Origin: Nematopogon swammerdamellus
Lineage: Eukaryota; Arthropoda; Insecta; Lepidoptera; Adelidae
Assembly: GCA_946902875.1 (NCBI GenBank)
Contig: OX336342.1
Location: 16,733,523-16,797,522 of the forward strand
Direction of reading: 5' to 3'
Length of the DNA stretch: 64,000 bases
Shown here: positions 12,301 through 22,257 of the stretch, piece after piece
Position numbering within the stretch: position 1 is the first letter of the stretch
Layout: each line of letters opens with the position of its first letter
The notes under the pieces: generated by a model
What the model was told of the DNA's origin: nothing
Database searches by the model: none
What the model saw: the letters and a program-made list of their open reading frames with translations, nothing else
Made by a program: the position numbers and the translations under genes

Positions 12301-14271
12301 AATATTCTATATTATATTAACCCTGGTTATTTTTTTTTAACCATCAGAACATCACTCATCTCATACCACTTGCCGATAAGTATAAGATATCGATATCGAA
12401 GATAAGTATGCACGAAAGGAGTAGGATGCGCAGGTTCGAGGCACCGCAGGATCTAAAAGGCTTTCAGGTGGCGGACCGCGATTCATCATTATCGTGCTTT
12501 CCAGAAACAGCATTTCTACTTTGTGCAACGAATGTAGGTATGTATGTTTGTTCAGACTTTTACCGCGGTTACATCTTATTATACAGTTTTGGGTCACGCG
12601 GTACACTAAAAACAACTTACTTTTTTTTTTAATTTTTTTTTTTTTTTATGGAACCTGACACGGTTGGCTACATCACCTACAACATCCGTGATGGTGATGA
12701 CTTTGTTGATGTTTCATCTCCCGCTCTGGAGATTGGCCAAAGTGCCCTCTCATCGGTGCAATCTACGTCAGCGGCGATCGCTAGTTGACATCTGACTGGG
12801 CATTGTGTCGGGTATCCTCAAGGATGTCGCAGTTCTGCGAGTCCTGATGATGTGTCCAGAGCGAAAGACGAAACGTCGACAAAATTCGGTCGCATTTAGT
12901 GTACCTTGCAACCGAAAACTGTATAATAACCAATTTTTGGCTAAAACTCGCTTCTTCGCTATTGAATTTCGCAATTTATTTCGAGAGCCTATAATTACAT
13001 CAAAGCCATAAAGATTCTTCTATTTCTTGGGCTATTTAGTTACCCATTTCAATGTTACAATTTCCTTTACACTGTTTCAGATAGCACTAGAAGTGCTAAG
13101 CAATCAGCCAGTAGGCGCCTTCATGGTTCGTTCAAGCACGACGAAGCTGGGTTGCTACGCGTTGTCATTGCGGGTTCCCAGAGACTTTCAACCGGGAGGC
13201 ATCGCACACTATCTCATACTGCGCACTGCAAAGGGATACAAAATTAAGGTAGGTTACATAGTGATAATAATAAAATCACAGGCGAAAGTAAAATACAATT
13301 GAAGCGCTGCTGGACGCAACAAGGGCGCTATGACTCTAAGGGTTATTTTCTATCTAGCTATAATAACCTCTGTTAGTTTCGTTTTGATTGGAATATTACA
13401 GGGGAAACTAGGCCCATTTCAGTATCATATTTGGCATACAGACGCGAGAACTTCGAATGCAATTATAACAGAACGCATTTTCTCAATACGCCTTTGTTGC
13501 ATCCAGCACTGCAATTCATTTTGACCACCGACATGGTTGGTTGTGTCAATGAACCAAACAACCAAACGTTCTTATTAACTCACCACAACGTATCCTAAGT
13601 CCTCCACCGCCGCACTGAATGAATTGTTGGTTTATAAAATATCTGATGTGTATAACTGTTAAGTTTCCTTGATCAATAAATTAAAAAAATAAATAAAATA
13701 AAAGTAGCCAACCGTGTCAGTTTTCATTAAACAAACCACCGCATTGGCGAATTATTAAAGGGATATTTTTATATATACATTCATAAAACATTAAAATTTA
13801 TATTTATTTAGCCCATTCGACAATCCACCTATCAGATGGACAGACAACGTAAATATTTTGAGAAACGATGAGAAGCCCAATGCCATCATTGTGTGTTCAT
13901 CTTCTCTCAGTATATTCCAGCGAAAACCATAATAATGTCAACCAAAATATTTAATTTTCACAATTAAAAAGAAATTGTCCAAATTCCCGGGTGTACCTCA
14001 GACATATTTTTGTTAATGCAGTGGCTAACACGATTGTCTCCACTTCCAGGGTTTCACGAAAGAGTTCACCTCGCTGACATCCCTGATCACTCACCACAGC
14101 GTGATGCCCGAGCTGCTTCCCTGTCCGCTGTGGCTGTCCCGCTACAACCCTGGATACTCCCGTTCAGACCATTCCTCGGATCCGGCAAGGGATTTTGAGG
14201 ATATCGATAGCGATCCTGATTACAACACGCTTGCTGACTTCCGCAAGATGATGGCGGATTTGAACGTTTAA
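9209..14271 (+). CDS. SH2-domain adaptor protein, six 3' exons (partial)
   Basis: The exons 9209-9330, 10401-10613, 11032-11373, 11735-11897, 13081-13248 and 14050-14271 all have AG/GT borders and join in phase (2, 2, 2, 0, 0) into 409 residues with one stop. Residues 1-270 are low-complexity and Ser/Asn-rich, with three KDRD repeats and no known domain. About 272-363 is an SH2 domain: it opens with WFQAGIPRE, carries the phosphotyrosine-binding Arg297 in GAFMVRSS, and closes with HHSVMPELLPCPL. The pattern GAF-VR-S, HYLI and HHSVMPELLPCPL is closest to the tensin-type SH2 group as I know it. Unlike tensins, only 46 acidic residues follow and there is no PTB domain. A role as a cytoplasmic adaptor binding phosphotyrosines, possibly on receptor kinases, is inferred. 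An insect EGFR-adaptor-type protein is a candidate I cannot confirm. The N terminus is not visible here. Confidence 0.85.
9363..9412 (-). mobile_element. SINE tail fragment
   Basis: tttttatgaaacctgacatg and the following ggttgaccacat resemble the 3' end of the shared SINE body read on the minus strand. Heavily diverged, and lies just inside the intron. Confidence 0.45.
9619..9990. repeat. gtttccgta / (GTCT)n interspersed repeat
   Basis: Contains ggtttccgtatcccgtacgg, a run of gtctgtctgtccgt units at 9666-9705, and cttgaaccgtaataggtagc. The same order recurs at 28911-29051 plus 30177-30342 and in part at 63786-63940. Non-coding; the element class is unclear. Confidence 0.75.
10401..10613 (+). 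CDS. SH2 gene, second visible exon
   Basis: Acceptor taaattccag ends at 10400 and the donor gttagt starts at 10614. The first base completes an Arg codon, 70 full codons follow, and AG is left over. The middle reads ELNCYRRLTDKPPLMKRLAM, the most protein-like part outside the SH2 domain, and could be a short conserved motif. Codon use is GC-richer than the surrounding introns. Confidence 0.85.
11032..11373 (+). CDS. SH2 gene, third visible exon
   Basis: Acceptor ttctttttcag ends at 11031. The donor is gtgggt at 11374. A better-looking gtaaga at 11378 would leave phase 0 and put a stop three codons into the next exon, so the first donor is chosen. The exon encodes 113 full codons with three KDRD motifs spaced 14 and 20 residues apart. 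The overlapping minus-strand frame of 133 codons is its shadow. Confidence 0.85.
11735..11897 (+). CDS. SH2 gene, fourth visible exon (start of SH2)
   Basis: Acceptor ctatttcag ends at 11734 and the donor gtgagt starts at 11898. The first base completes a Ser codon and 54 codons follow, ending in phase 0. It encodes a Ser/Gly/Asn-rich linker, then EEAELRLAPWFQAGIPRE, the first strand and helix of the SH2 domain. Confidence 0.9.
11964..12469. mobile_element. Inverted-repeat element in the SH2 gene intron
   Basis: A 56-bp arm at 11964-12019 (begins acctgaaagcc, includes ctgcggtgcctcgaacctgc) is repeated inverted at 12414-12469 with few mismatches. The ~395 bp between include a tRNA-like stretch. 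No target duplication was found. In the pre-mRNA the arms could pair. Confidence 0.8.
12088..12190 (+). repeat. tRNA-like SINE head
   Basis: tagtggctcagtggtaac resembles a pol III A box. About 45 bp later gggttcgtgtccc resembles a B box, and a T-rich stretch follows. It has no clean cloverleaf, so it is taken as a tRNA-derived SINE remnant and not a tRNA gene. Confidence 0.45.
12634..12694 (-). mobile_element. SINE, tail-end fragment
   Basis: A T-run then atggaacctgacacggttgg and the following acatcacctacaacatccgtgatg: only the last ~60 bp of the shared body, in minus orientation, inside an intron of the SH2 gene. Confidence 0.9.
13081..13248 (+). CDS. SH2 gene, fifth visible exon (SH2 core)
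   Basis: Acceptor cactgtttcag ends at 13080 and the donor gtaggt starts at 13249. It encodes 56 codons in phase 0. It holds the invariant Arg of the FLVR-like motif (GAFMVRSS), the central strands CYALSLRVP, and HYLILRTAKGYKIK, where the His of the BD strand region is present. Confidence 0.92.
14050..14271 (+). CDS. SH2 gene, terminal coding exon
   Basis: Acceptor cacttccag ends at 14049, and TAA is at 14269-14271. The exon starts GFTKEFTSLTSLI, closes the SH2 domain with HHSVMPELLPCPL, and adds an acidic tail (FEDIDSDPDYNTLADF) ending ADLNV. The last codons TTG AAC GTT TAA match the unit of the tandem repeat that follows. Confidence 0.9.
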   Translation, partial: GFTKEFTSLTSLITHHSVMPELLPCPLWLSRYNPGYSRSDHSSDPARDFEDIDSDPDYNTLADFRKMMADLNV

Positions 14272-14600
14272 TGTAGATAATGATTTAACTTGTGAATTTT
14301 CAGTGGCTAGCTAAAACATGTGAACGTTCAATATCTAAATTGAACGTGTGAATATTTATTGACAAGTTTGAACTTGTCGATATATATTTACAAGTATAAA
14401 CACGTCAACGTCTATTGTCAAGGTTGAACGTGTCAATGTCTATTGTTAAGTTTGAACATGTGAACGTCTATTAGCGGTTTGAACATGTGATCGTTCAACA
14501 TGTTGAGCGTGTGAACGTTTAATGGCAAGTTTGAAAGTGTACACGATTATTGACAATTTTGAACATGTCATGTCATGACTTGAACTTGTAGAGTTTACTG
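14259..14600 (+). repeat. Degenerate 24-29-bp tandem repeat from the stop codon into the 3' region
   Basis: Units begin with ttgaac-like hexamers at 14259, 14285, 14312, 14340, 14368, 14395, 14424, 14452, 14479, 14503, 14531, 14559 and 14580. A typical unit reads ttgaacatgtgaacgtctat. The first unit overlaps the final codons and stop of the SH2 gene. The units are diverged, so the array is old or unconstrained between fixed cores. Confidence 0.8.
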
Positions 14601-14852
14601 CAGAAATAATTATTATAATATTTTCTTCTGCAGTAATCATCTTTATGTTCATTTTGAAGCCGGCTATGCTGACCTTATGTCTGTAATATACTCCAGCACT
14701 TATTTATTTTAACAGGAAAGTCTGGGGTAGTCCAAAATAGTTATTAGAATAACGTATAAAATCATAAATGAAAACTGTTCAAACAGATGAAATAGAAAGT
14801 CGGGTAATGCGACTTTATATTACGGGCTACCAACTGGACTGGAACTAGAATA

Positions 14853-15236
14853 CTTTTTTTTTTTTATGGAACCTGACACGGTTGGCTACATCACCTACAA
14901 CATCCGTGATGTCAGCCCATAACACAGGGTGAACTAGGTGCCATGTCAGTGCTTCCCTTCATTTCATGTCGGCTACACTAAACTGGACGGAAAACACGAA
15001 CTATTTACATAGCCGTTTCGACCGACGTTTCGTTCAGTGCGGTGGTACCAACCCGGCCGGGATAAACCCTACCACCTAGTAAGGTAAGAAGGGAAGGGAC
15101 CTACAGTTTAACGTGGAATCCGAACCACGGTCAGCCTCCAACGGTCGAGCGGTCACCCATCCAATCACTGACCGCGCTCAGCGTTGCTTAATAACAGTTG
15201 ACTAACCAACCGCGCCACTGAGCTACCGAGGCTGAC
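14853..15236 (-). mobile_element. SINE with 5S/tRNA-like head, near full length
   Basis: T-run (tail) at 14853-14865, whole shared body, then the head complement: gtggaatccgaaccac-like B-box region, ggtcacccatccaatcactg (5S C-box complement, one change) and gagctaccgaggctgac at the 5' end. It lies in the probable 3' UTR or just downstream of the SH2 gene. Confidence 0.92.
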
Positions 15237-18200
15237 GAATTTTCTTATCCCTTAGTCGACTTTTACAAGGGTATTTTATTATATTTGAATTTTGAAATTG
15301 GAAGATATTTACTGTCAAAAAGGTCATCATTAACCAAATGAATTACATTCAAAACAAATTAACAAGCGAGAAAGATTTGAACAATGTCGCCATAAAACAT
15401 AAAATTAGGGAACTTTCACTAGGAATTGCGCATACAAAATTTATACAGATAAAGTATAATACATTTTATTACCTACTATAGTCATTGTAAATAAAGTATT
15501 CGTACAGTTTATTTATACCGTATTGGTTCTAATTAAAATCATTCATCAATAATCAATTTAAATAGCCATATCATACAGTTTCAAGCGCATTGAAGATTAT
15601 AATCGTGTCGTTGAAATTCTCTAAGTAATGTGATACACGTTTTAGACTTTTGTAATAAAATTTGTATAAAGTAGTAATATTAAATTGTAATAAGCATGTA
15701 TCTATTGTGTAAGTGTGTTCCATTTCAATAGCGTATTTATGTATTTCTATAAAATAATTTGTAAAATATACAAATAATATTTTTGCTTCAAATTTATTTG
15801 ACAAATTTTACTTTTCATAATGCTAAATCTAGTCTTGTATTTCATACGATTGGTTAAAATGTTTGTAATAAAATAACATTATAAAAATTGTGTATAAACG
15901 ATTTAAATTTGAATTGTACGAAATGAAAAAAAATGGAATTTAAATTCCAAACTATGAATTGGCTTAGCTGTACCTAAGTGTTCATAGAGATCACCGGTAG
16001 AATAATGAAATTGCCTTCTAGAGAATAGGTGACTACATCAGGCTTATATACCTATAAATATCATGTAATGCAAATGAAGACTGCCTTACATCACGTTGAT
16101 ATAAATAATTAATATCAAGTAAAAATGTTGTGTAGTTTGTACAGAAATGCTATCGATGTTAGTTGAAAGTTTGAAGGAAATCTTTAACGAGCTCATTACA
16201 TTTGCAGACTCATCTATAATCTAATAGGCCTAGCATTATTTACTTTCAAGATTTTCATTCTCTAATTTTTTCCAAATTCAGATTACTTATTATTATGCAC
16301 GATGCTTTCTTGGTGAGGGTACTAGAGCAAATTAATCTTTTCCTCAACTTTTATTGTACCAATTTTGATTTGGAAGATGAAAACGTTGATTTCCTCCATA
16401 CTTTTATGAGTATCTATCTAATTTACTACACGTTAAAAACTTTGTCTTTTCCAAAAGTGCAAAGCGTAATTCTGTGTCTTCAACTTCGTTTTCATTGCTT
16501 TATTCGACCCGTGCGCTCATCAAATATTAATAGGCAGGTTAAAACAAAAGTGTTCTCGCGACGCGAAGAGTGTTATAGGCTGTGTCTGATTTTTCATTTG
16601 ATTTTTGGACAGAGCCATCCGTGCCGGTTGTTTTATAAATAAATAAAATTTGATTCGAAATGAAGTGATGCCGAGTTTACATTGCATCCCTTTATTTCGA
16701 TGCAGTAACTAATAATGTCATTTCTTGCATGAGTAAGCATATCTTTATGATAATGCTTTAGACATTCCCGTTGGCACGTGTTAAATGTAGATTTTTTTTA
16801 AACACACTGTACTTGTTCGGTTTCATGTTGGAAATGTGTCAACTGTGGTTAGGCTTATAGCTACGTACGGCCAAGTAACAGAAAAACATTTTTGAACTCA
16901 CTGCTTGATATCGTTTGAAAATACTACAGCAAATATTATTTATTACTGTAAATTACGAAATAAAACATGAAGTATTTACATCAGCCTTTTTAATTTATAC
17001 CTATAACCCTTTTGAACACATCGCTCTCAATGAGAAAGAAAATATAACAATGAAATAGCAATGTAGCATAGATTCACATAAGTCTAATAATCTACAGAGT
17101 AGATTTTGAACAAGTTATTAAAATTAGGTAGTGATTTAAAGTTTATAGGTATCAAAATGTAAGAAGAAGTAATATATAAATATAATGTACCTACCTAATT
17201 TTTCTTACTGCATAATACCTAATTAGGCGATACTAGCACAGAGGACAACGAACAATGTTATGATTCAAAACACAAGGAAGATAGGGACGTTTTTTTGTAA
17301 CATTTCCTCCGAAATGTCTCTACCACGAACACAACTTGGGATCGTAGTTGAATCTTCGCTTGGTTGGGCACTCACTAATCTCATCTGTGGCTTGGGATTC
17401 ACCAAGATGCGATGTCGACTAGCATCCAAACGTTTCTCTGAAGATGGCGCTCCTTCCGTTTGAATAAAAATGCTTTGAAATAATGTCCACGGCTGCCGCT
17501 AGATGGCCTACCCTAGGTTCAATTTGAAATATAATGCCGAAGGTTTTATGGAGCTTGTGTTACATTTTACTTTCAAGCGGATATTGAACCAGATTTTCGT
17601 CCTACTAGTACCATAATACACCAGCTCCTACTAATTAGTACCTAAGCAATTTATCTTTCATCCGGTTTCTATTTGCCTGGTAGTACTGAAGATTAAATTT
17701 ATAAAAATATTACGATAATAGGGGTAGGTAGGTATATCTACTAATTATTTTCGTAACCATTAAATTATCTGTAGATTTTAAGGTTGTGAACAACTAAAAA
17801 TTGAAATTCAGATATTCTTTAACATTCTAACTAACAAGTAATTCAGTCATTGTGAGGTCAGAATAAACTAGACTGATATTTAAAATGTTTTCATTCAAAT
17901 TCGTGCATATAACTTTCCATATTTTTATGCTCCACGTGTCTTCGGAGGACACAGGATCCGAGCTTTTAACAAGGTACATGTGTATTCACGCCAAAGTTAT
18001 AAATTCAGCATCGATCACGCCAGTTATTTTATTATGCCAAATACTTTTACACAATGCGTGCATCATCCACACTCAGCCGCTAAAAGGTGTTTCTTGTTCT
18101 TTTCAGAAACACGTCCAAAGGAAAATTGATGAATACGACTCGCGGGATAACCCCAAGTTTGGGTTTATGCCCAAAATAAGCGGCTCGCCCGTGCCTACCT

Positions 18201-18429
18201 ACACTTATCTACTTACATTATATTCCCTGTATGGGGTGACCCACTTGATGTGATAGAGAACAGTTTTATATTTCTACGTAACTGAATTTAGTAAACCTTT
18301 TACCTTATTGCCTTCGCTTGTGAACCTACTACGTCTTCTATTTAGTCCCTCATGTCAAAAGATCGAATGGAAGAAATTACTTCACTATTTGACTAATAAT
18401 ATTGTCATATGGAGGTCATGTATAATATT
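15237..18429. other. Downstream of the SH2 gene, no recognised gene
   Basis: AATAAA occurs at 15490-15495 and again near 15866, either of which could serve the SH2 gene. Open frames at 16295-16642, 17260-17463 and 17885-18253 show no motif I recognise. 17430-17500 holds gatggcgctc-type text common in insect intergenic DNA. No SINE or LINE is seen in this 3.2 kb, an unusually clean gap for this window. Confidence 0.35.
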
Positions 18430-18831
18430 GTCAGCCTCGATAGCTCAGTGGTGCAGACAGTCAACTGTCGCTATTGAATGTTAAGCAACGCTGGGTGCGG
18501 TCAGTACTTGGATGGGTGACCGCTGACCGTTGGAGGCTGACCGAGGTTCGGATTCCTCGTAAAACTGTAGGTCCCTTCCCTCCTAATCTTACTTGGTGGT
18601 AGGGTTTAACCCGCCCGGGTTGGTACCACCGCACTGAATGAAACGTCGGTTGAAACGGCTATGTAAATAGGTTGTGTTTTCCGACCAGTTCAGTGTAGCC
18701 GGCACGATCAAAGGGGGAAGCACTGACATGGCACCTAGTTCACCCGGTGTTATGGGCTGACATCACGGACGTTGTAGGTGATGTAGCCAACCGTGTCAGT
18801 TTCCATAAAAAAATAAAATAAAATAAAAAAA
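18430..18831 (+). mobile_element. SINE with 5S/tRNA-like head, full length
   Basis: From the 5' end: tcagcctcgatagctcagtg (A-box-like), gttaagcaacgctgggtgcg and gtcagtacttggatgggtga (5S rRNA internal control region), aggttcggattcctcg (B-box-like), then the shared body with cgggttggtaccaccgcact, cagttcagtgtagccggcac and gtagccaaccgtgtcag, then an A-rich tail. Nearly identical to 32465-32854, so it is young. Transcription by pol III is inferred from the boxes. Confidence 0.95.
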
Positions 18832-18836
18832 TTATT

Positions 18837-18900
18837 AAAAAAACCGGCCAAGTGCGAGTCCGACTCGCGCACCGAAGTTTCCGTACCATCACGTAATTGG
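18837..18900 (+). repeat. Fragment of the gggttccgta repeat
   Basis: aaaccggccaagtgcgagtc then gactcgcgcaccgaag and tttccgtaccatcacg: the terminal block of the repeat seen more fully at 51697-53213. It abuts the A-tail of the preceding SINE. Confidence 0.7.
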
Positions 18901-19025
18901 CCGCTTTTTATTATTTGTTACTTTACTTTAGAGTAGATCATCGCACCAAGTTTGACGATTGTCAAACCTTGTTATTACTGATTTTATGATAGAGGTCTAT
19001 AGAGAGAGATATATACAATTACAAA

Positions 19026-19158
19026 GTCCAGTTCAGTGCAGCCGGCACGACCAAAGAAAAGTACTGACATGGCACCTAGTTCACAAAGGTGTTATGGGCT
19101 GTCACAGGCTCATCAAATGTGTTCCAATGTAGTCAACCACGTCAGATAAAAAAAAACA
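19026..19158 (+). mobile_element. SINE, 5'-truncated
   Basis: Starts at gtccagttcagtgcagccgg in the body and ends gtcaaccacgtcag plus an A-run, with small deletions. Confidence 0.85.
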
Positions 19159-19174
19159 AACGTGTTTATGTATC

Positions 19175-19310
19175 TTTTTTATTTTTTTTTATCGTAAGCG
19201 CGACATATGGCGTCGAGCCACCCATAAGGTGTCTAACGACGCCCATGGACATTCGGTCGTATGCAGGGGTTACGAATGCCATGCCGGCCTGACAGGTGCC
19301 CATTCGCGCC
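19175..19310 (-). mobile_element. CR1-like LINE 3' end
   Basis: T-run followed by cgacatatggcgtcgagcca, ggtgtctaacgacgcccatg and ggccatt-type text ending gtgcccattcgcgcc. It matches the 3' end of the better-preserved LINE at 25882-26385, minus orientation. Confidence 0.8.
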
Positions 19311-19448
19311 TTTTTTGTCTCAAATTTTTTCTCTCTTTTGGACAGTTAGTTGTGGAAGAAAGAGTCCTAATAGCTGAATTAAAATAAAACCTGGGTGCAA
19401 TTTAGAGTAGTGTTGCCAATATGATTAGCGTTGTGGTTTCCTTCCTTG

Positions 19449-19709
19449 TCGGACTTTTTTTTTTTTATGGAAACTGACACGGTTGGCTACATCACCTACA
19501 ACATCCATGATGTCAGCCCATAACACCGGATGAACTTGGTGCCACGTCAGTGCTTCCCTTCGGTCGTGTCGGCTACACTGAACTGGACGGAAAACACAAA
19601 CTATTTACATAAACGTTTCGACCGACCTTTCATTAAATGCGGTGGTACCAATCCGGGCGTTAAACCCTACCACCTAGTAATATAAGAAGGGAGTCATATC
19701 CCTTACTTC
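19449..19709 (-). mobile_element. SINE, second head type, truncated
   Basis: T-run, full shared body, then gaagggagtcatatccctta, the start of the second head, after which it stops. The 5S-like part is absent. Confidence 0.88.
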
Positions 19710-20437
19710 TTCTTCTACTTCAAGGCAGTCGGGCAAAAAAGTACATACCAAAATTGTCAAAGCCACAGTCAAAACAGTCAACAAACACATAATAAAAATT
19801 CTAATCTAAGTTCTATATTTGTAAATAGAACAATTACTCACATGAAATTTTATTACCTCTATTTTCAAATCACGACGTTCTAATTTAGCCAAAATGTTAT
19901 GCAAAGCCAACTGGAACAGAAAACCCGCAAACTAATTTACACACATTCTTAGCATCGATTTTAACCGGTAAACAGGTGGCACATGTGCGAGATTGGAAAC
20001 TTCCGATTTTTTTAGGATTAATTTACTTTCGTGCGTGCCACACAGGAATTAACATTCGGATTGGCCCTACCCGCGGCCTTCATGGAATGTTCTCCCTTTG
20101 TTTGTCTCATGTTTTACCGCTTCATTCAATCGAGAACATCGATAAGCAATTTATCGACGGATTGACGAATTTCCAGCCTGATTGTATTTCGGTTTCGCGT
20201 GCGGGCGAAAATTGGAATCGATTTCAACAGACTTGGTCAGACGTAGAGCCCTCAACGCGATTCGGTCGAGTTTATTTGAGTTTGTTATCGTCTATCTAAA
20301 CAAATACTCAAAGTTATGTAATCATAACATTGTTTGCTGTATTCAAACATACTAAACGTTGTTTGTTTCTAAAATATATCTCGTAGACATGGAAAAAATA
20401 TCTGTTGCCCACCTTTGCTCTTGTAAATTATGTATCG
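19710..20437. other. Unassigned
   Basis: Includes a plus-strand open frame at 19976-20299 with no recognised motif. It is CpG-richer around 20050-20280. No splice-bounded exon can be supported. Confidence 0.3.
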
Positions 20438-20832
20438 TGATTGGCTACATCAGCTGCAACACCCGTGACGTGAGCCCATATCACATAGGTGAACTAGGTG
20501 CCATATCAGTGGTTGTCTTTGGTCGTGCCAACTTAACTGAACTGGATAGAAAATGCAAATTAAGTATTTGCATCGCCGCCACTTCGAACGACATTTCGTT
20601 TAGTGCGGTGGTATCAACACGGGAGGGTTAATAACACCTAGTAAGGCAAGAACGGAAGACCTTCCAATCTTGACGTTGTTTGGATTCCAGGTAAATCAGC
20701 AGGTCCCCTACAAAACCTGGAATCCTAACAACGGTCAGCCTCAACCGGTCGAACGGTCACTCGTGGAAGTTCTGAACGAGTCACGGCGGTCGATCAATCG
20801 CACCCCCTGGCCACAGAGGTTGACTCGGCTGA
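20438..20832 (-). mobile_element. Old diverged SINE with 5S/tRNA-like head
   Basis: Body blocks are recognisable (gtgaactaggtgccatatca, acatttcgtttagtgcggtg), followed by the diverged head gaacggtcactcgtggaagt. Many substitutions compared with 18430-18831, showing the family has been active over a long time. Confidence 0.8.
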
Positions 20833-21130
20833 CTATATAAAGTATTACTATAATATCTCTATAATAATATCATATTTAAGAGTGGACTACCAGCATATTC
20901 AGACTGCATCATTTCTGAAAGGAAGTAATGCGGCGGAAAATTACAAAATCGGATGCTGAAAATGAGATTATTGTCCAACTAGAGACACTCTTTGCGGACT
21001 ACTCGTAAGTCCTGAAATTCCGTTTCTGAAGCCCGAAACCGCGACGCAGCAAAAAAGCCGGTCAAGTGTGAACATTGTTCACACACAGAAGATTCCGTGG
21101 CCATTTACTCCTTGCCCGCTTAGCGAATGT

Positions 21131-21462
21131 TTATTTTTATGGAAACTGACGCGGTTGGCTACATCACCTACATCATCCGTGATATCAGCCCATAACACCG
21201 GGTGAACTAGGTGCCATGTCAGTGCTTCCATTCGGCCGTGCCGGTTACACTGAAATGGACGGAAAACACAAACTATTTACATAGCCGTTTCGACCGACCT
21301 TTCATTCAGTGCGGTGGTACCAACCGGGGCGGGTTAATCTCTACCACCTAGTAATATTATAAGAAGGGAGTCATATCCCTTAGTCACCTTTTACGACATA
21401 CACGGGGAGAGATGCAGTGGGGCTATTATTTTAAAGTACCGGCCCCACACGGTACAAGGTGG
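21131..21462 (-). mobile_element. SINE with second head, near full length
   Basis: tttttatggaaactgacgcg, full shared body, gaagggagtcatatccctta, then the second head complement: cttttacgacatacacgggg, agagatgcagtggggctatt and taccggccccacacggtac. The body is the same as in the 5S/tRNA-headed copies up to cctagtaa, where the two types diverge. Confidence 0.92.
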
Positions 21463-21464
21463 TG

Positions 21465-21800
21465 AAGTGTGCACAGTGATTGATCATGCATTCGCATTGT
21501 GTGTCGCGGGCGCGGGCGGAGCCGCGCCGCAGTCCACTAGAATGATGTTTTCTCAATAACCTTTGAAGATATAAACTTGAAAATAATTTCATGCCGTAAG
21601 GACTTGTTAGATTTAATTACCTTTACGTACCGGAGTAATCAACTCGGACAGCGCGTGTGACAGACAAACGAACGACTGGAGGGAAGGACGGACGGACGAC
21701 GGTCTGACGGATGGACTGGCGGACGGACAGACGGACAGCCGGACAGACAACTGACCGATTTCCGCCAGCATCGCTGCCTACGGAACCCTAAAAATTGCGA
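21465..21800. repeat. Interspersed repeat with (GGAC)n-type spacer
   Basis: Contains ggagccgcgccgcagtccac, a run of acggacggacgac-type units at 21688-21750, and ends near tacggaaccctaaaaa, the complement of the gggttccgta block. Likely a diverged copy of the gggttccgta family. A GC-rich patch of tandem tacgccacgc-like units follows at about 21870-21915. Confidence 0.55.
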
Positions 21801-22208
21801 GTGTTTGGCTCGCAAAGGATGGTTCAGTAAATAGATTATAGCAGCAGCGTCCAGAGCGGAGCATCCGTGTTACGCCACGACATGCCACGCTACGCCACGC
21901 CACGCTACGTCAGCTACATGTAATTGGGCGCCCGACGAGCGCGCGCGGCGGTAAGAGGATTTCAAAAATACTCGGCCCTCATTTCAGGAAAAAAATATTT
22001 ACTATTGGGAAGACCGCCGCTCTAGGCTCTTCTTAATTTATCAGATTTTAAGAATCCGGAATGGAGACTAATTGTATCTGTAGGCTAGATCTAGTTCCGC
22101 CCATCCATCAGATTACGTAAGAGACTAAGAGAGCGTTTCTGTTGGCAACATTTTGTTTCCAAATACGTTTTTTTGGTCAGTGCGGGAAAAGCATATGGCT
22201 CTCCTATC

Positions 22209-22233
22209 TCTTTCACCCACCCCCCCCCCCCCC
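22209..22233 (+). repeat. Poly-C tract
   Basis: A run of about 16 C inside a C/T-rich stretch, a plain homopolymer. Confidence 0.95.
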
Positions 22234-22257
22234 CTCTCTCTACCTTTTTTTTAATTT

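Noticed and set aside
12271..12340. Telomeric repeat remnant because of ttagggtta-like text
   Set aside because: Only one or two units (ttaggttagggttaat), part of a repeat also seen at 54835. Insect telomere repeat is TTAGG in long arrays.
16295..16642. 115-codon plus-strand frame as a gene
   Set aside because: No motif, no splice or polyadenylation logic, AT-rich composition.
18431..18600. A genuine tRNA gene or 5S rRNA gene
   Set aside because: The boxes are followed by the shared SINE body and A-tail, occur in many copies, and do not give a full cloverleaf or a full 120-nt 5S sequence.
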